DNA from: Methanosarcina sp. UBA289
GTDB taxonomy: Archaea > Halobacteriota > Methanosarcinia > Methanosarcinales > Methanosarcinaceae
Assembly: GCA_002496565.1 (NCBI GenBank)
Contig: DAKJ01000007.1
Coordinates: forward strand, 1-28,777
Length of the DNA: 28,777 nucleotides
Direction: 5' to 3'
Both the position numbers and the translations under genes were made by a program. The notes beneath the pieces are model-generated. The model was not told the DNA's origin. It made no database searches and saw only the letters and a program-made list of their open reading frames with translations. Positions 15,258 to 23,092 of this stretch are shown here, piece by piece. Each line of letters opens with the position of its first letter. Within the stretch, counting starts at the first letter, position 1.

Positions 15258-15805
15258 TGATCCATCTCATCAAGCGCCTTGTTGAGAGAAAGCACATTAA
15301 CGTAAGCTCCAGAAAATGGGGAGTTGACAGATTCTGCAAGTACTAGGGCTTTGAGTTTTTCTTCCGGTAAATTTCGTGCCTTTGCCACGGCAGGCACCTG
15401 TATCAGTGAGGATTCTAAACTGATATGCGGATCAAGCCCGCTAGCAGAAGCCATAACTAGATCCGAAGGTATCGGGTCGGTAACCCCGGCTTTTTGGAGT
15501 GCATTTTTTCGATTGTCGACAAGCTCCAGAAGAACAGGATTTGTCGGGCCAAGGTTTGACCCTCCGGAAGAAGTTGCATTATAACCGCTAGCTGATGGCC
15601 TGCTCTGGAAGTACTGAGGTGCAGTGAAATTCTGACCAATGAGTGTTGAACCTATAATCCTGTTTTCATTATCGACAATAAGGCTTCCATGAGCTTGATT
15701 TGGGAAAAGAAATCCGGCAGCAAGTGTCACTATCATAGGATAAACAAATCCTGTGATGAGGAATAACACTGTGAATAGTAATGTGGCTCTTTTGAGAGAT
15801 GTCAT
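15254..15805 (-). CDS. kdpC: Potassium-transporting ATPase subunit KdpC
   Basis: A 183-residue subunit of the KdpFABC K+ pump, with one N-terminal membrane helix (about 7-32) and an extracytoplasmic domain. Family hallmarks are IGSTLIGQNFTAPQYFQSRP at about 51-70, then a Gly/Ser/Asn-rich GGSNLGPTNP, and later ASGLDPHIS. Length is normal. It starts 12 bp after the kdpB stop and its stop overlaps the kdpD start, so it is translated as part of one transcript. KdpC stabilises the complex and is thought to assist nucleotide binding by KdpB. Confidence 0.95.
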   Translation of the reverse strand: MTSLKRATLLFTVLFLITGFVYPMIVTLAAGFLFPNQAHGSLIVDNENRIIGSTLIGQNFTAPQYFQSRPSASGYNATSSGGSNLGPTNPVLLELVDNRKNALQKAGVTDPIPSDLVMASASGLDPHISLESSLIQVPAVAKARNLPEEKLKALVLAESVNSPFSGAYVNVLSLNKALDEMDQ

Positions 15806-15817
15806 GCCAATACCTCC

Positions 15818-17887
15818 TCAGATATGTAGTAATCCGGCCAATACCAGATCAATTACCTTGATTCCAATAAATGGAGCGATTATTCCTCCAAGGCCAAAGA
15901 TGGTCAGGTTGTAGGCAAAGAGTTTCGATGCCGGCATAGTCTTGAACTTTACCCCGGCGAGTGCAAGCGGGATCAGCATTGGAATTACCAGAGCATTGAA
16001 TATGACTGCCGAAAGGATGGCAGATTGGGGAGTTGCAAGGCCCATGATATTCAGTACTTCAAGCTGCGGATAGATTCCTATAAGGGCAGCGGGAATAATT
16101 GCAAAGTACTTGGCAATATCATTGGCAATAGAAAAAGTTGTCAGAGCTCCCCGAGTCATCAGGATTTGTTTACCTATCTCGACAATGTCCAGCAATTTTG
16201 TAGGGTCGCTGTCCAGATCAATTATATTTGCAGCCTCTCTTGCAGGCTGTGTGCCGTTGTTCATTGCCACAGCCACATCGGATTGGGCAAGAGCAGGAGC
16301 ATCATTTGTCCCGTCCCCGGTCATAGCGACCATGTATCCTTCATTCTGATAGTCCCTAATCATTTTGAGTTTGTCGTCAGGCTTTGCTTCTGCCAGATAA
16401 TCGTCTACTCCGGCTTCTGCCGCAATAGTGGCAGCAGTGAGATGATTATCGCCTGTGATCATAACCGTCTTTATTCCTATCCGGCGCAGGTCCGCAAACC
16501 TCTCCTTAATACCTGTTTTCAAGATATCCTTGAGGAAGATAACACCGAGAATTGTCTCGTTGCGAGCAACTACAAGGGGTGTCCCGCCTGCAGACGCGAC
16601 TCTATCTACCTTCGCCTTCAGGTCCGACGGAATGACACCCCCGCGTTCCAGAACAGCTTTTGCTATTGCATCTGAAGCACCTTTCAGATAAGTTGTATCT
16701 TTGCATTGTGCACCACTAACTCTTGTTGCGGCAGAAAACGGTATGAAAGTGACATTTTCCGGAGAAACTGGAGCTATTCCTGTTTTTTCCTGAATTAAAG
16801 CGATAATACTTTTCCCTTCAGGAGTATCATCCGCAAAAGATGAAAGCAGAGCAGCTTCAGTCAGGTCATCAAGTGACTGATTATCTACTGGCAAAAACTC
16901 AGCTGCCTGCCGGTTACCTAAAGTGATAGTTCCCGTTTTGTCCAGCAGCAGGACATTTACATCCCCTGCAGCCTCAATTGCCCTTCCTGAAAGAGCAACG
17001 ACATTTAACCGGAATAACCGATCCATTCCGGCTATTCCGATTGCCGGAAGCAGGGCTGCAATGGTTGTGGGTGCTAAACAGACGAAAAGTGCAATCAGGA
17101 CTGTGAGGCTGGCAGGGGCACCCCTTCCACTTGAGGCAGCGCTGTATGCAGAAACCGAATAGGTGCTAACCACAACCGCGAGAAATACGCCTGTAAGCGC
17201 AATGAGCAGAATTTCAAGAGCTATTTCGTTAGGAGTCTTCCGCCTCTCGGCACCTTCCACCATTGAAATCATGCGGTCGAGGAAAGTCTGCCCAGGATCA
17301 GTAGTAATTCTGATAATAATCTCATTTGCAATAACGGTAGTTCCTCCGGTAACAGCACTCCGGTCACCCCCAGATTCACGCACAACTGGGGCTGACTCTC
17401 CTGTAATTGCGGCTTCGTTGACCAGTGCAGCTCCTTTAACTACTTCTCCGTCTCCAGGAATTACTTCATTTGCCTTTACAAGGACCAAATCGCCTTTTCT
17501 GAGGTCAGAAGAAGATATCTCGATGGAAGAAGCGTCGAAAGATTCTGTCTTGAGCTTTCGGGCTGGAACGCTGGTTCTTGATTGGCGGAGGGATGCTGCC
17601 CTGGCTTTTCCACGTCCTTCAGATACTGATTCCGCAAAGTTGGAAAAAAGCACTGTTAGCCACAGCCAGAAAGAAACAAAGCCCGTAAAGAAGGAGGTTC
17701 TAGCGGTAGCAGAAAAAAGACTGATAATAAAACTAATAGTGGTCAGGATACCTCCTATTTCCACCAGCAGCATAACCGGATTCCCAGCCTGCTGGCGCAG
17801 ATCCAGTTTAAGTACAGCACTGATCAGTGCTTCACGAAGAAGTTTCGATTCAAAAGCACCTAAACTGGGGTATCGTTTTCTTGGCAT
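15818..17887 (-). CDS. kdpB: Potassium-transporting ATPase ATP-binding subunit KdpB
   Basis: A 689-residue P-type ATPase that powers high-affinity K+ import. The phosphorylation motif DKTGT is at residues 316-320. The actuator loop TGES is at 162-165, with the serine corresponding to the inhibitory phosphorylation site described in E. coli KdpB. TGDGTNDAPAL, the hinge motif, comes later. The membrane helices near 35-90 and 220-290 and at the C-terminus are in place. It follows kdpA by only 4 bp and precedes kdpC by 12 bp. All catalytic residues I checked are intact, so the pump should be functional. Confidence 0.96.
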   Translation of the reverse strand: MPRKRYPSLGAFESKLLREALISAVLKLDLRQQAGNPVMLLVEIGGILTTISFIISLFSATARTSFFTGFVSFWLWLTVLFSNFAESVSEGRGKARAASLRQSRTSVPARKLKTESFDASSIEISSSDLRKGDLVLVKANEVIPGDGEVVKGAALVNEAAITGESAPVVRESGGDRSAVTGGTTVIANEIIIRITTDPGQTFLDRMISMVEGAERRKTPNEIALEILLIALTGVFLAVVVSTYSVSAYSAASSGRGAPASLTVLIALFVCLAPTTIAALLPAIGIAGMDRLFRLNVVALSGRAIEAAGDVNVLLLDKTGTITLGNRQAAEFLPVDNQSLDDLTEAALLSSFADDTPEGKSIIALIQEKTGIAPVSPENVTFIPFSAATRVSGAQCKDTTYLKGASDAIAKAVLERGGVIPSDLKAKVDRVASAGGTPLVVARNETILGVIFLKDILKTGIKERFADLRRIGIKTVMITGDNHLTAATIAAEAGVDDYLAEAKPDDKLKMIRDYQNEGYMVAMTGDGTNDAPALAQSDVAVAMNNGTQPAREAANIIDLDSDPTKLLDIVEIGKQILMTRGALTTFSIANDIAKYFAIIPAALIGIYPQLEVLNIMGLATPQSAILSAVIFNALVIPMLIPLALAGVKFKTMPASKLFAYNLTIFGLGGIIAPFIGIKVIDLVLAGLLHI

Positions 17888-17891
17888 TGCT

Positions 17892-19598
17892 TCAGATCCC
17901 TCCTATCATGGTCAGGTGCTCGGCGATAGGCCCCATTGCAAAGAGAGGGAAAAATGTAAGAGCGCCGATAATCAGGATTACCAGGATCATCCAGACCGAA
18001 AATGTAACTGAGGCGGTGGGAAGAGTTCCTGAGCTGGGAGGGACTTTTTTCTTCTGCGCTAGTGATCCCGCCAGTGCCAGCATGGAGACCGCCGGGACGA
18101 ACCTACCTATTACCATTGCTAAAGAACCTATCAGTGTGTAAAACGGCTTTGATGCATCAAATCCAGCAAAAGCGCTACCGTTATTTTGAGACATGGAAGC
18201 AAAAGCGTATATCAGTTCAGAGAGCCCATGAGGACCAGGGTTCTTCATTAATTCTTCAACGTTTGGTAGAACCAGTGCAATACCCGAAAGCAGGAGAACA
18301 AGGACGCCAGGAACAAGGACAGCTATGACAGCAGCCCTCATCTCAAGTACCTCTATCTTTTTTCCAAGGTATTCAGGGGTTCGTCCTATCATCAATCCTG
18401 CAATAAAGACTGAAAGTACCACAAACCCTATCATGGTGTAAAACCCGGACCCAACTCCTCCAAAGGCGACCTCTCCGAGAAGCATCATAAACAAAGTCAC
18501 TAGACCACCAAGAGGAGTGAGTGAATCATGCATGGAGTTGACTGCCCCACACGATGTTGCTGTGGTAGATGTGGCAAAGAGTGACGATCCAAAGAGTCCG
18601 AGCCTGACTTCTTTTCCCTCCATGGATATTCCGGAAACCCCAAGCTCTTTTACCAGAGGGTTGCCTGTCAGTTCTGCAGCGTAGAGTGTACAGAAACTAC
18701 CTAAGAATAATACTAGCATAACAGTATAGATCATCCATCCCTGCCACATTTTACCTGTCATTCTTCCAAAGACAAGAGGCAGGGTTACAGGTATCAGGAG
18801 AATAAGAAAAACTTCTATCAGGTTAGTCAAAGATGTCGGATTTTCATAAGGATGTGCAGCGTTTGCATTGAAAAATCCTCCTCCATTGGTACCGAGTTCT
18901 TTTATTGCTTCCTGTGAGGCTACTGGCCCCATTGCAATTGTCTGCTGCCCTGTCGGGACATACCCTATAGCCTGGGCATATGGGTCCAGATTCTGGATGA
19001 CACCCTGAGAAGCCAGTATTAGGGCGAAAATGAAAGCTATCGGAAGAAGAATGTAAAGAGTACAGCGAGTGATATCAACCCAGAAATTCCCTATCCTGTC
19101 GGTAGACTGGCGGGTGATTCCCCGCATTACTGCAATAGCTATGCAGATGCCTGTAGCAGAGGAGAGAAAGTTTTGGACTGTAAAACCGGCCATCTGGGTA
19201 AGATAGCTTGCTGTTGTTTCGCCGCTGTAGACCTGCCAGTTTGTGTTAGTGACAAAACTGGTAGCAGTGTTAATTGCAGTAAAAAGATTAAAAGCCCCGA
19301 AATTTTCTGGGTTGAAAGGAAGAAAACCTTGAAGAAGAAGTAGTATAAAGAGAATTACAAAACCAATACCATTGAATGCGAGCAGATCCCGGGCGTAGCC
19401 CTTCCACCCATCTTCGTGGTCAGGATCTGTCTCGGTAAATCTGTAGATTGTTTTTTCAATATGGCCCGGAATTCCTCGGGACATATCTCCGGTAAAGACC
19501 CGGATAAAGAAACTGCTGAAAGGTAATGCTGCCCCGGTAACGATAACCAAAAAGAGGATAAGCATTAAACCATCCAAGGTTACATTTTGTGTTATCAT
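17892..19598 (-). CDS. kdpA: Potassium-transporting ATPase channel subunit KdpA
   Basis: About 568 residues forming the K+-selective channel of the Kdp pump. All four selectivity-filter regions are present: FVTNTNWQVYSGET, GTNGGGFFNANAAHPYENP, TTATSCGAVNSMHDSL and QNNGSAFAG. I chose the ATG at 19598 because MITQNVTLDGLMLILF lines up with the first membrane helix of known KdpA. The frame is also open to a TTG at 19631, with AAGAGG shortly ahead, which would add 11 residues. It is the first gene of the kdpABCD operon. I see no kdpF reading frame before or between the genes. Confidence 0.95.
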   Translation of the reverse strand: MITQNVTLDGLMLILFLVIVTGAALPFSSFFIRVFTGDMSRGIPGHIEKTIYRFTETDPDHEDGWKGYARDLLAFNGIGFVILFILLLLQGFLPFNPENFGAFNLFTAINTATSFVTNTNWQVYSGETTASYLTQMAGFTVQNFLSSATGICIAIAVMRGITRQSTDRIGNFWVDITRCTLYILLPIAFIFALILASQGVIQNLDPYAQAIGYVPTGQQTIAMGPVASQEAIKELGTNGGGFFNANAAHPYENPTSLTNLIEVFLILLIPVTLPLVFGRMTGKMWQGWMIYTVMLVLFLGSFCTLYAAELTGNPLVKELGVSGISMEGKEVRLGLFGSSLFATSTTATSCGAVNSMHDSLTPLGGLVTLFMMLLGEVAFGGVGSGFYTMIGFVVLSVFIAGLMIGRTPEYLGKKIEVLEMRAAVIAVLVPGVLVLLLSGIALVLPNVEELMKNPGPHGLSELIYAFASMSQNNGSAFAGFDASKPFYTLIGSLAMVIGRFVPAVSMLALAGSLAQKKKVPPSSGTLPTASVTFSVWMILVILIIGALTFFPLFAMGPIAEHLTMIGGI

Positions 19599-19673
19599 GT
19601 GGTTCACGACTGTTATATTCAGTTGAAACAAGAACCTCTTTTCATATAGATAAGAAATGAAAAACGTAGGGTG

Positions 19674-19702
19674 ACCAAGATTATATAATTATTCTCCTTG
19701 GT
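19674..19702 (-). promoter_or_regulatory. kdp operon promoter: TATA box inside a 6-bp inverted repeat
   Basis: TTATATAA at 19681-19688 is a clear TATA box for the minus strand, 50-85 bp before the candidate kdpA starts. It is bracketed by ACCAAG (19674-19679) and CTTGGT (19697-19702), a perfect 6-bp inverted repeat. A protein bound there would block TATA-binding protein, so this looks like an operator for K+-responsive repression. The binding protein is unknown. Confidence 0.5.
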
Positions 19703-20037
19703 AAAGAAATTTAATTTGTAGATAACTTCGAAAATTCAGCCATCCAGTAGATTACGTAGAAACAGTTTATTTACCGGGAGAGAAATGCTTTAATTTCCTA
19801 AGCTAATAAAAATAAGAGGATTTTCCACCAGCCATTAAAGAGAGGGACAGAATTAAAATGTGTCTTATGAGAAAGAATTAAATCTGAAGTTTCAGGAAAA
19901 ACCTTTTTTTAAAGCCTTGAATAATTCAGGTTTTCAGGTGTGCAGAAATCAATAATAAGCGCCAGAAAGAGCAGAATTTTCCTTAAAGCATTAAAAACGA
20001 TTTTGTTGCCTATAAGAAAGCTCCTGCTCTTAGAAAT
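19703..20037. other. Spacer between the second trkA and the kdp promoter
   Basis: No gene is supported. A small inverted repeat, CTGAAGTTTCAG (about 19884-19895), is followed by a poly-T run on the plus strand. This region is the 3' untranslated part of the second trkA on the minus strand. Confidence 0.4.
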
Positions 20038-21384
20038 TTATCTAAAAAACTTTTCGATTTCCAACATTGCAGAAGCCATAGAAAAGATAACCACCCGATC
20101 TTGTTTTTCAATTACAAAATCCCCTCTTGGGACTATAGTATCTTTTCCCCTGACCACCATATTGATGAGAGCTCCCCTTGGGAACTTTACTTTGTTTAAA
20201 GGTTTCCCGACAATTTTCGAGTTCTCAGAAGCTGTATATTCTATAATCTCCGCTCTTTCACCTTCAATGGTCGTCAGGGTTTGTATTCCCCTGCCCATGG
20301 TAAGCTTAAGAACCTCGTTTACAGTTGCTTCCCTGGGACTGACTGCCAGATCTATACCGACCATTTCAAAGAGAGGCAGGTAGTCCGAACGGTCAGCCCT
20401 GGCAACCACTTTCTTTGCTCCCATTTGTTTTGCCAGCAGTGAACACAGAAGATTTTTCTCATCGCTGTCTGTGACTGAAATAACAACGTCCGTATTCTCA
20501 ATGCCCTCTTCCCTGAGCAGATTGAGGTCAGTACCGTCCCCGTTTAAAATAAGGGCATTTTCCAGTGTCTCGGCCACTTCTATACAGCGGCTTTTACTGT
20601 GCTCGATAATCTTAAGGTCGGCATTCTCCTCTTTGTCTATTAGTTTGGCCAGATAAAATCCTACAATGCCGCAGCCTATAATAAGAACTCTATTCCTGTG
20701 GGGTACCTGGCTTCCGAAAATATTGCCCAGATTTTCCATAGCCTCAGGTTTGCCCACAACTACCATGTGGTCATTTGCCTTGATTACGTCGCTTCCATTA
20801 GGAATAATTATTTCGTGATCTCGAAAAACCGCACTGACAATGCAGCAATCAGCAAGCTGGAGGTCTTGCATCTGTTTTCCTACAAGCTTGCTTTCGGGAC
20901 TTATTGCAAACTCAGTCATCTGGACTTTTCCCTCGGCAAGCATCTCGGCATTTATCGCTGACGGGCTTGACAGGATCTCAGCAACTTCGGAGGCAAGTGC
21001 AAGTTCAGGACAGATCATAAGATCGACTCCAACCTGAGCCCTTGAGGTCACAGGCGAATCTATGTAATCCGGGTTGCTGACCCTTGCGATGGTTTTAATT
21101 TCCTTCCATCCGGGCTTGTTTCGGGCTATTAGCTTGGCGGTCATGCAGGCTACAATGTTAACCTCATCGAGACCGGTCACAGCCACAAGCAAATCAGTAT
21201 CTTGAAGAATTTTTGCTAGGATTTCAGCATTTGCTCCGTTTCCTTCAATAACAAGGACATCAAGTTCGTCTGCCCTTTTTAATGCTTTTTCAGATTTTTC
21301 AATAATCATTACATCGTTTTTTGGGGAGAGAGCCTTTGCGATGTGATAACCTACTTCTCCTGCGCCGATAATTATAACCTTCAT
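20038..21384 (-). CDS. trkA: TrkA/RCK potassium uptake regulatory protein, copy 2 (stand-alone)
   Basis: A 448-residue double-RCK protein, collinear without gaps with the TrkA at 11013-12359 and about 70% identical by eye. The glycine motifs IGAGEVG (6-12) and IGCGIVG (about 234-240) are intact, as are the NAD-type acidic residues and the RCK_C halves. No TrkH gene adjoins it. It lies alone between the kdp operon and dnaJ. It may gate a TrkH encoded elsewhere, or form mixed assemblies with the first copy on the same TrkH. Some DNA stretches of the two copies are almost identical, pointing to a fairly recent duplication or gene conversion. Confidence 0.92.
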   Translation of the reverse strand: MKVIIIGAGEVGYHIAKALSPKNDVMIIEKSEKALKRADELDVLVIEGNGANAEILAKILQDTDLLVAVTGLDEVNIVACMTAKLIARNKPGWKEIKTIARVSNPDYIDSPVTSRAQVGVDLMICPELALASEVAEILSSPSAINAEMLAEGKVQMTEFAISPESKLVGKQMQDLQLADCCIVSAVFRDHEIIIPNGSDVIKANDHMVVVGKPEAMENLGNIFGSQVPHRNRVLIIGCGIVGFYLAKLIDKEENADLKIIEHSKSRCIEVAETLENALILNGDGTDLNLLREEGIENTDVVISVTDSDEKNLLCSLLAKQMGAKKVVARADRSDYLPLFEMVGIDLAVSPREATVNEVLKLTMGRGIQTLTTIEGERAEIIEYTASENSKIVGKPLNKVKFPRGALINMVVRGKDTIVPRGDFVIEKQDRVVIFSMASAMLEIEKFFR

Positions 21385-21816
21385 AGCACACCTTCAGAAA
21401 AACTGTTTTTAACTAACCTGATATTGTGAAACCTGGCGGACAAAAAACAATAGGTATAGGATAAACCAAGATATAAAAAATTGAAAGAAAAAACATAGGA
21501 AGTTAATAGAACACATATAAGACACGACTGTAAAATTCGGTCCGATAAATTGTTTGTGATAAAATTAATCAGCGTGTTACCATCTCTGGAAATTAAGTGT
21601 TTTGCAAACCAAATTTATAAGACCCAGTATTTTTTTAGAACTGAAGACTAAAGATTTAGACTTAAGCAGCTATATATAAATGTTTTTAGATTTTGCAGCA
21701 ACAAAAAATTACAAATGTTAACGAGTCCTCAGGAAATAAAGTAAAAAAGAAAAAAAGTAGAAAAGGGATGAAAAAAGGACTCAAGAAGGGAGAATTGGCT
21801 GAGCTGAAAACTACTT
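21385..21816. other. Spacer between dnaJ and the second trkA
   Basis: About 430 bp, AT-rich, no coding frame. On the minus strand TTATATCTTGGT (21465-21476) puts a TATA-like element directly before CTTGGT, about 85-90 bp upstream of trkA copy 2. The kdp promoter has the same order (TATA then CTTGGT). The stretch 21741-21780 is purine-rich (A/G) on the plus strand, so a T/C-rich run follows the dnaJ stop on the minus strand, suitable for archaeal termination. Confidence 0.4.
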
Positions 21817-22986
21817 TTAACCTTCAAAGGCATCCTTTACTTTCTCAAAAAAACCTTTGTTTTTCTTAGATTTCTCCGTGGACTTCTCGTTCCTGCCGTT
21901 TTGATCTCCATCTGGATTCTTGCCGCTGCTCAGAGATTCGAACTGACGAAGAAGATCTTTTTGTTCATGAGTAAGTTTTGTTGGAGTCTTGATTACAACC
22001 CTGACGAGCTGGTCACCTTTTCTGTTCCCGTGCAGGTGCTGAATTCCTTTATCCTTAAGCCTGAATACGGAATGGGTCTGGGTTCCTGAAGGAATGTTCA
22101 TCTTGACCTTTCCATGGAGGGTGTCGACCATTACATCCGTCCCGAGTGCAGCCTGGGTAAAGGAGATTGGAAGTTCGGAAATTACATCGTAATCGACCCG
22201 TTTAAAGTAGGGATGTTCCATTACATGAAGCACGACATAGAGATCTCCGGATGGAGCACCTGGTTCTCCTGAGTCTCCTTCTCCGCTGAGCCTTAGATGC
22301 ATACCAGAATCAGCTCCAGCAGGCACATTTACTGTTATTTTCCTTGTATTCCGGACTCTGCCTGTACCACTGCAGACCGGGCAGGGAGACTCAATAATCT
22401 GGCCCTTGCCGTGACAGGTGTTACAGGTGGTGGTGCTTACAAACTGCATGCCCAATCCGGAACGAGTGGTGTGGATTTGCCCTGTGCCGCCACATGTGGG
22501 ACAGCGCTTCGGGCTTGTTCCGGGTTTGGCCCCGGTTCCGGAACAGTTTGAACACCTTTCCGTTCTCGGAATGTCGATATCTTTACGGACTCCAAAAGCT
22601 GCCTCCTCAAAGGTGATGTACATGTCATACTGGAGATCAGATCCTCTCCTCGGCCCCATAGGACCGCGTCTGCTTCCCCCACCACCGAAAAACATTTCGA
22701 ATATGTCCCCGAAGCCGCCGAAATCTGCACCACGGAAGATATCTTCTGCGCTGTATTGCCCGTTTATTCCGGCATGTCCGAAGCGGTCGTACTGAGCACG
22801 TTTCTCATCATCTGAAAGAACGGCATAAGCCTCGGAGATCTCCTTGAACTTATCCTCAGCCCCAGGTTCCTTATTTCTGTCAGGATGATATTTTAGCGCA
22901 AGTTTTCGATACGTTTTCTTTATATCCTCGGGTGAGGCATCTTTGGATAATCCGAGAATTTCGTAATAATCACGTGTTGTGGCCAT
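21817..22986 (-). CDS. dnaJ: Chaperone DnaJ (Hsp40, type I)
   Basis: A 389-residue co-chaperone that stimulates DnaK ATPase and delivers substrates. The J domain occupies residues 1-70 with HPD at 34-36. A Gly/Phe-rich linker (ADFGGFGDIFEMFFGGGG) follows. The zinc-binding region has four C-x2-C-x-G-x-G repeats (CSNCSGTG, CPTCGGTG, CNTCHGKG, CPVCSGTG). Two C-terminal substrate-binding domains and a charged Lys-rich tail complete it. It lies 106 bp downstream of dnaK on the same strand. Type I DnaJ in archaea is patchily distributed and considered to have been acquired from bacteria. Confidence 0.97.
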   Translation of the reverse strand: MATTRDYYEILGLSKDASPEDIKKTYRKLALKYHPDRNKEPGAEDKFKEISEAYAVLSDDEKRAQYDRFGHAGINGQYSAEDIFRGADFGGFGDIFEMFFGGGGSRRGPMGPRRGSDLQYDMYITFEEAAFGVRKDIDIPRTERCSNCSGTGAKPGTSPKRCPTCGGTGQIHTTRSGLGMQFVSTTTCNTCHGKGQIIESPCPVCSGTGRVRNTRKITVNVPAGADSGMHLRLSGEGDSGEPGAPSGDLYVVLHVMEHPYFKRVDYDVISELPISFTQAALGTDVMVDTLHGKVKMNIPSGTQTHSVFRLKDKGIQHLHGNRKGDQLVRVVIKTPTKLTHEQKDLLRQFESLSSGKNPDGDQNGRNEKSTEKSKKNKGFFEKVKDAFEG

Positions 22987-23048
22987 CAGGATTCCCTGTT
23001 ATTTTAAAAAAGATAAAGCTCCGGAGCCTGCAGCAGCAGGTTTCCGGT

Positions 23049-23072
23049 AAGGCCTGAGAATCTCCAGGCCTT
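23049..23072. terminator. Hairpin between dnaK and dnaJ
   Basis: AAGGCCTG (23049-23056) pairs with CAGGCCTT (23065-23072), and the loop contains a further GAGA/TCTC complementarity. It begins about 20 nt after the dnaK stop on the minus strand. A T run follows only on the plus strand, so on the dnaK transcript it is more likely an attenuator or stability element than a classical terminator. A second stem, CCTGC/GCAGG, lies just beyond (about 23028-23041). Confidence 0.45.
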
Positions 23073-23092
23073 TTTTATTACTTAGTTTTACT

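Noticed and set aside
17163..18011. 282-codon plus-strand frame opposite kdpB/kdpA
   Set aside because: Antisense shadow of the well-supported kdp genes; Ser/Arg-rich translation with no domain.
15818..19631. A kdpF-like small gene around kdpA-kdpB
   Set aside because: kdpA and kdpB are 4 bp apart, and I found no short hydrophobic frame with a start codon just upstream of kdpA.
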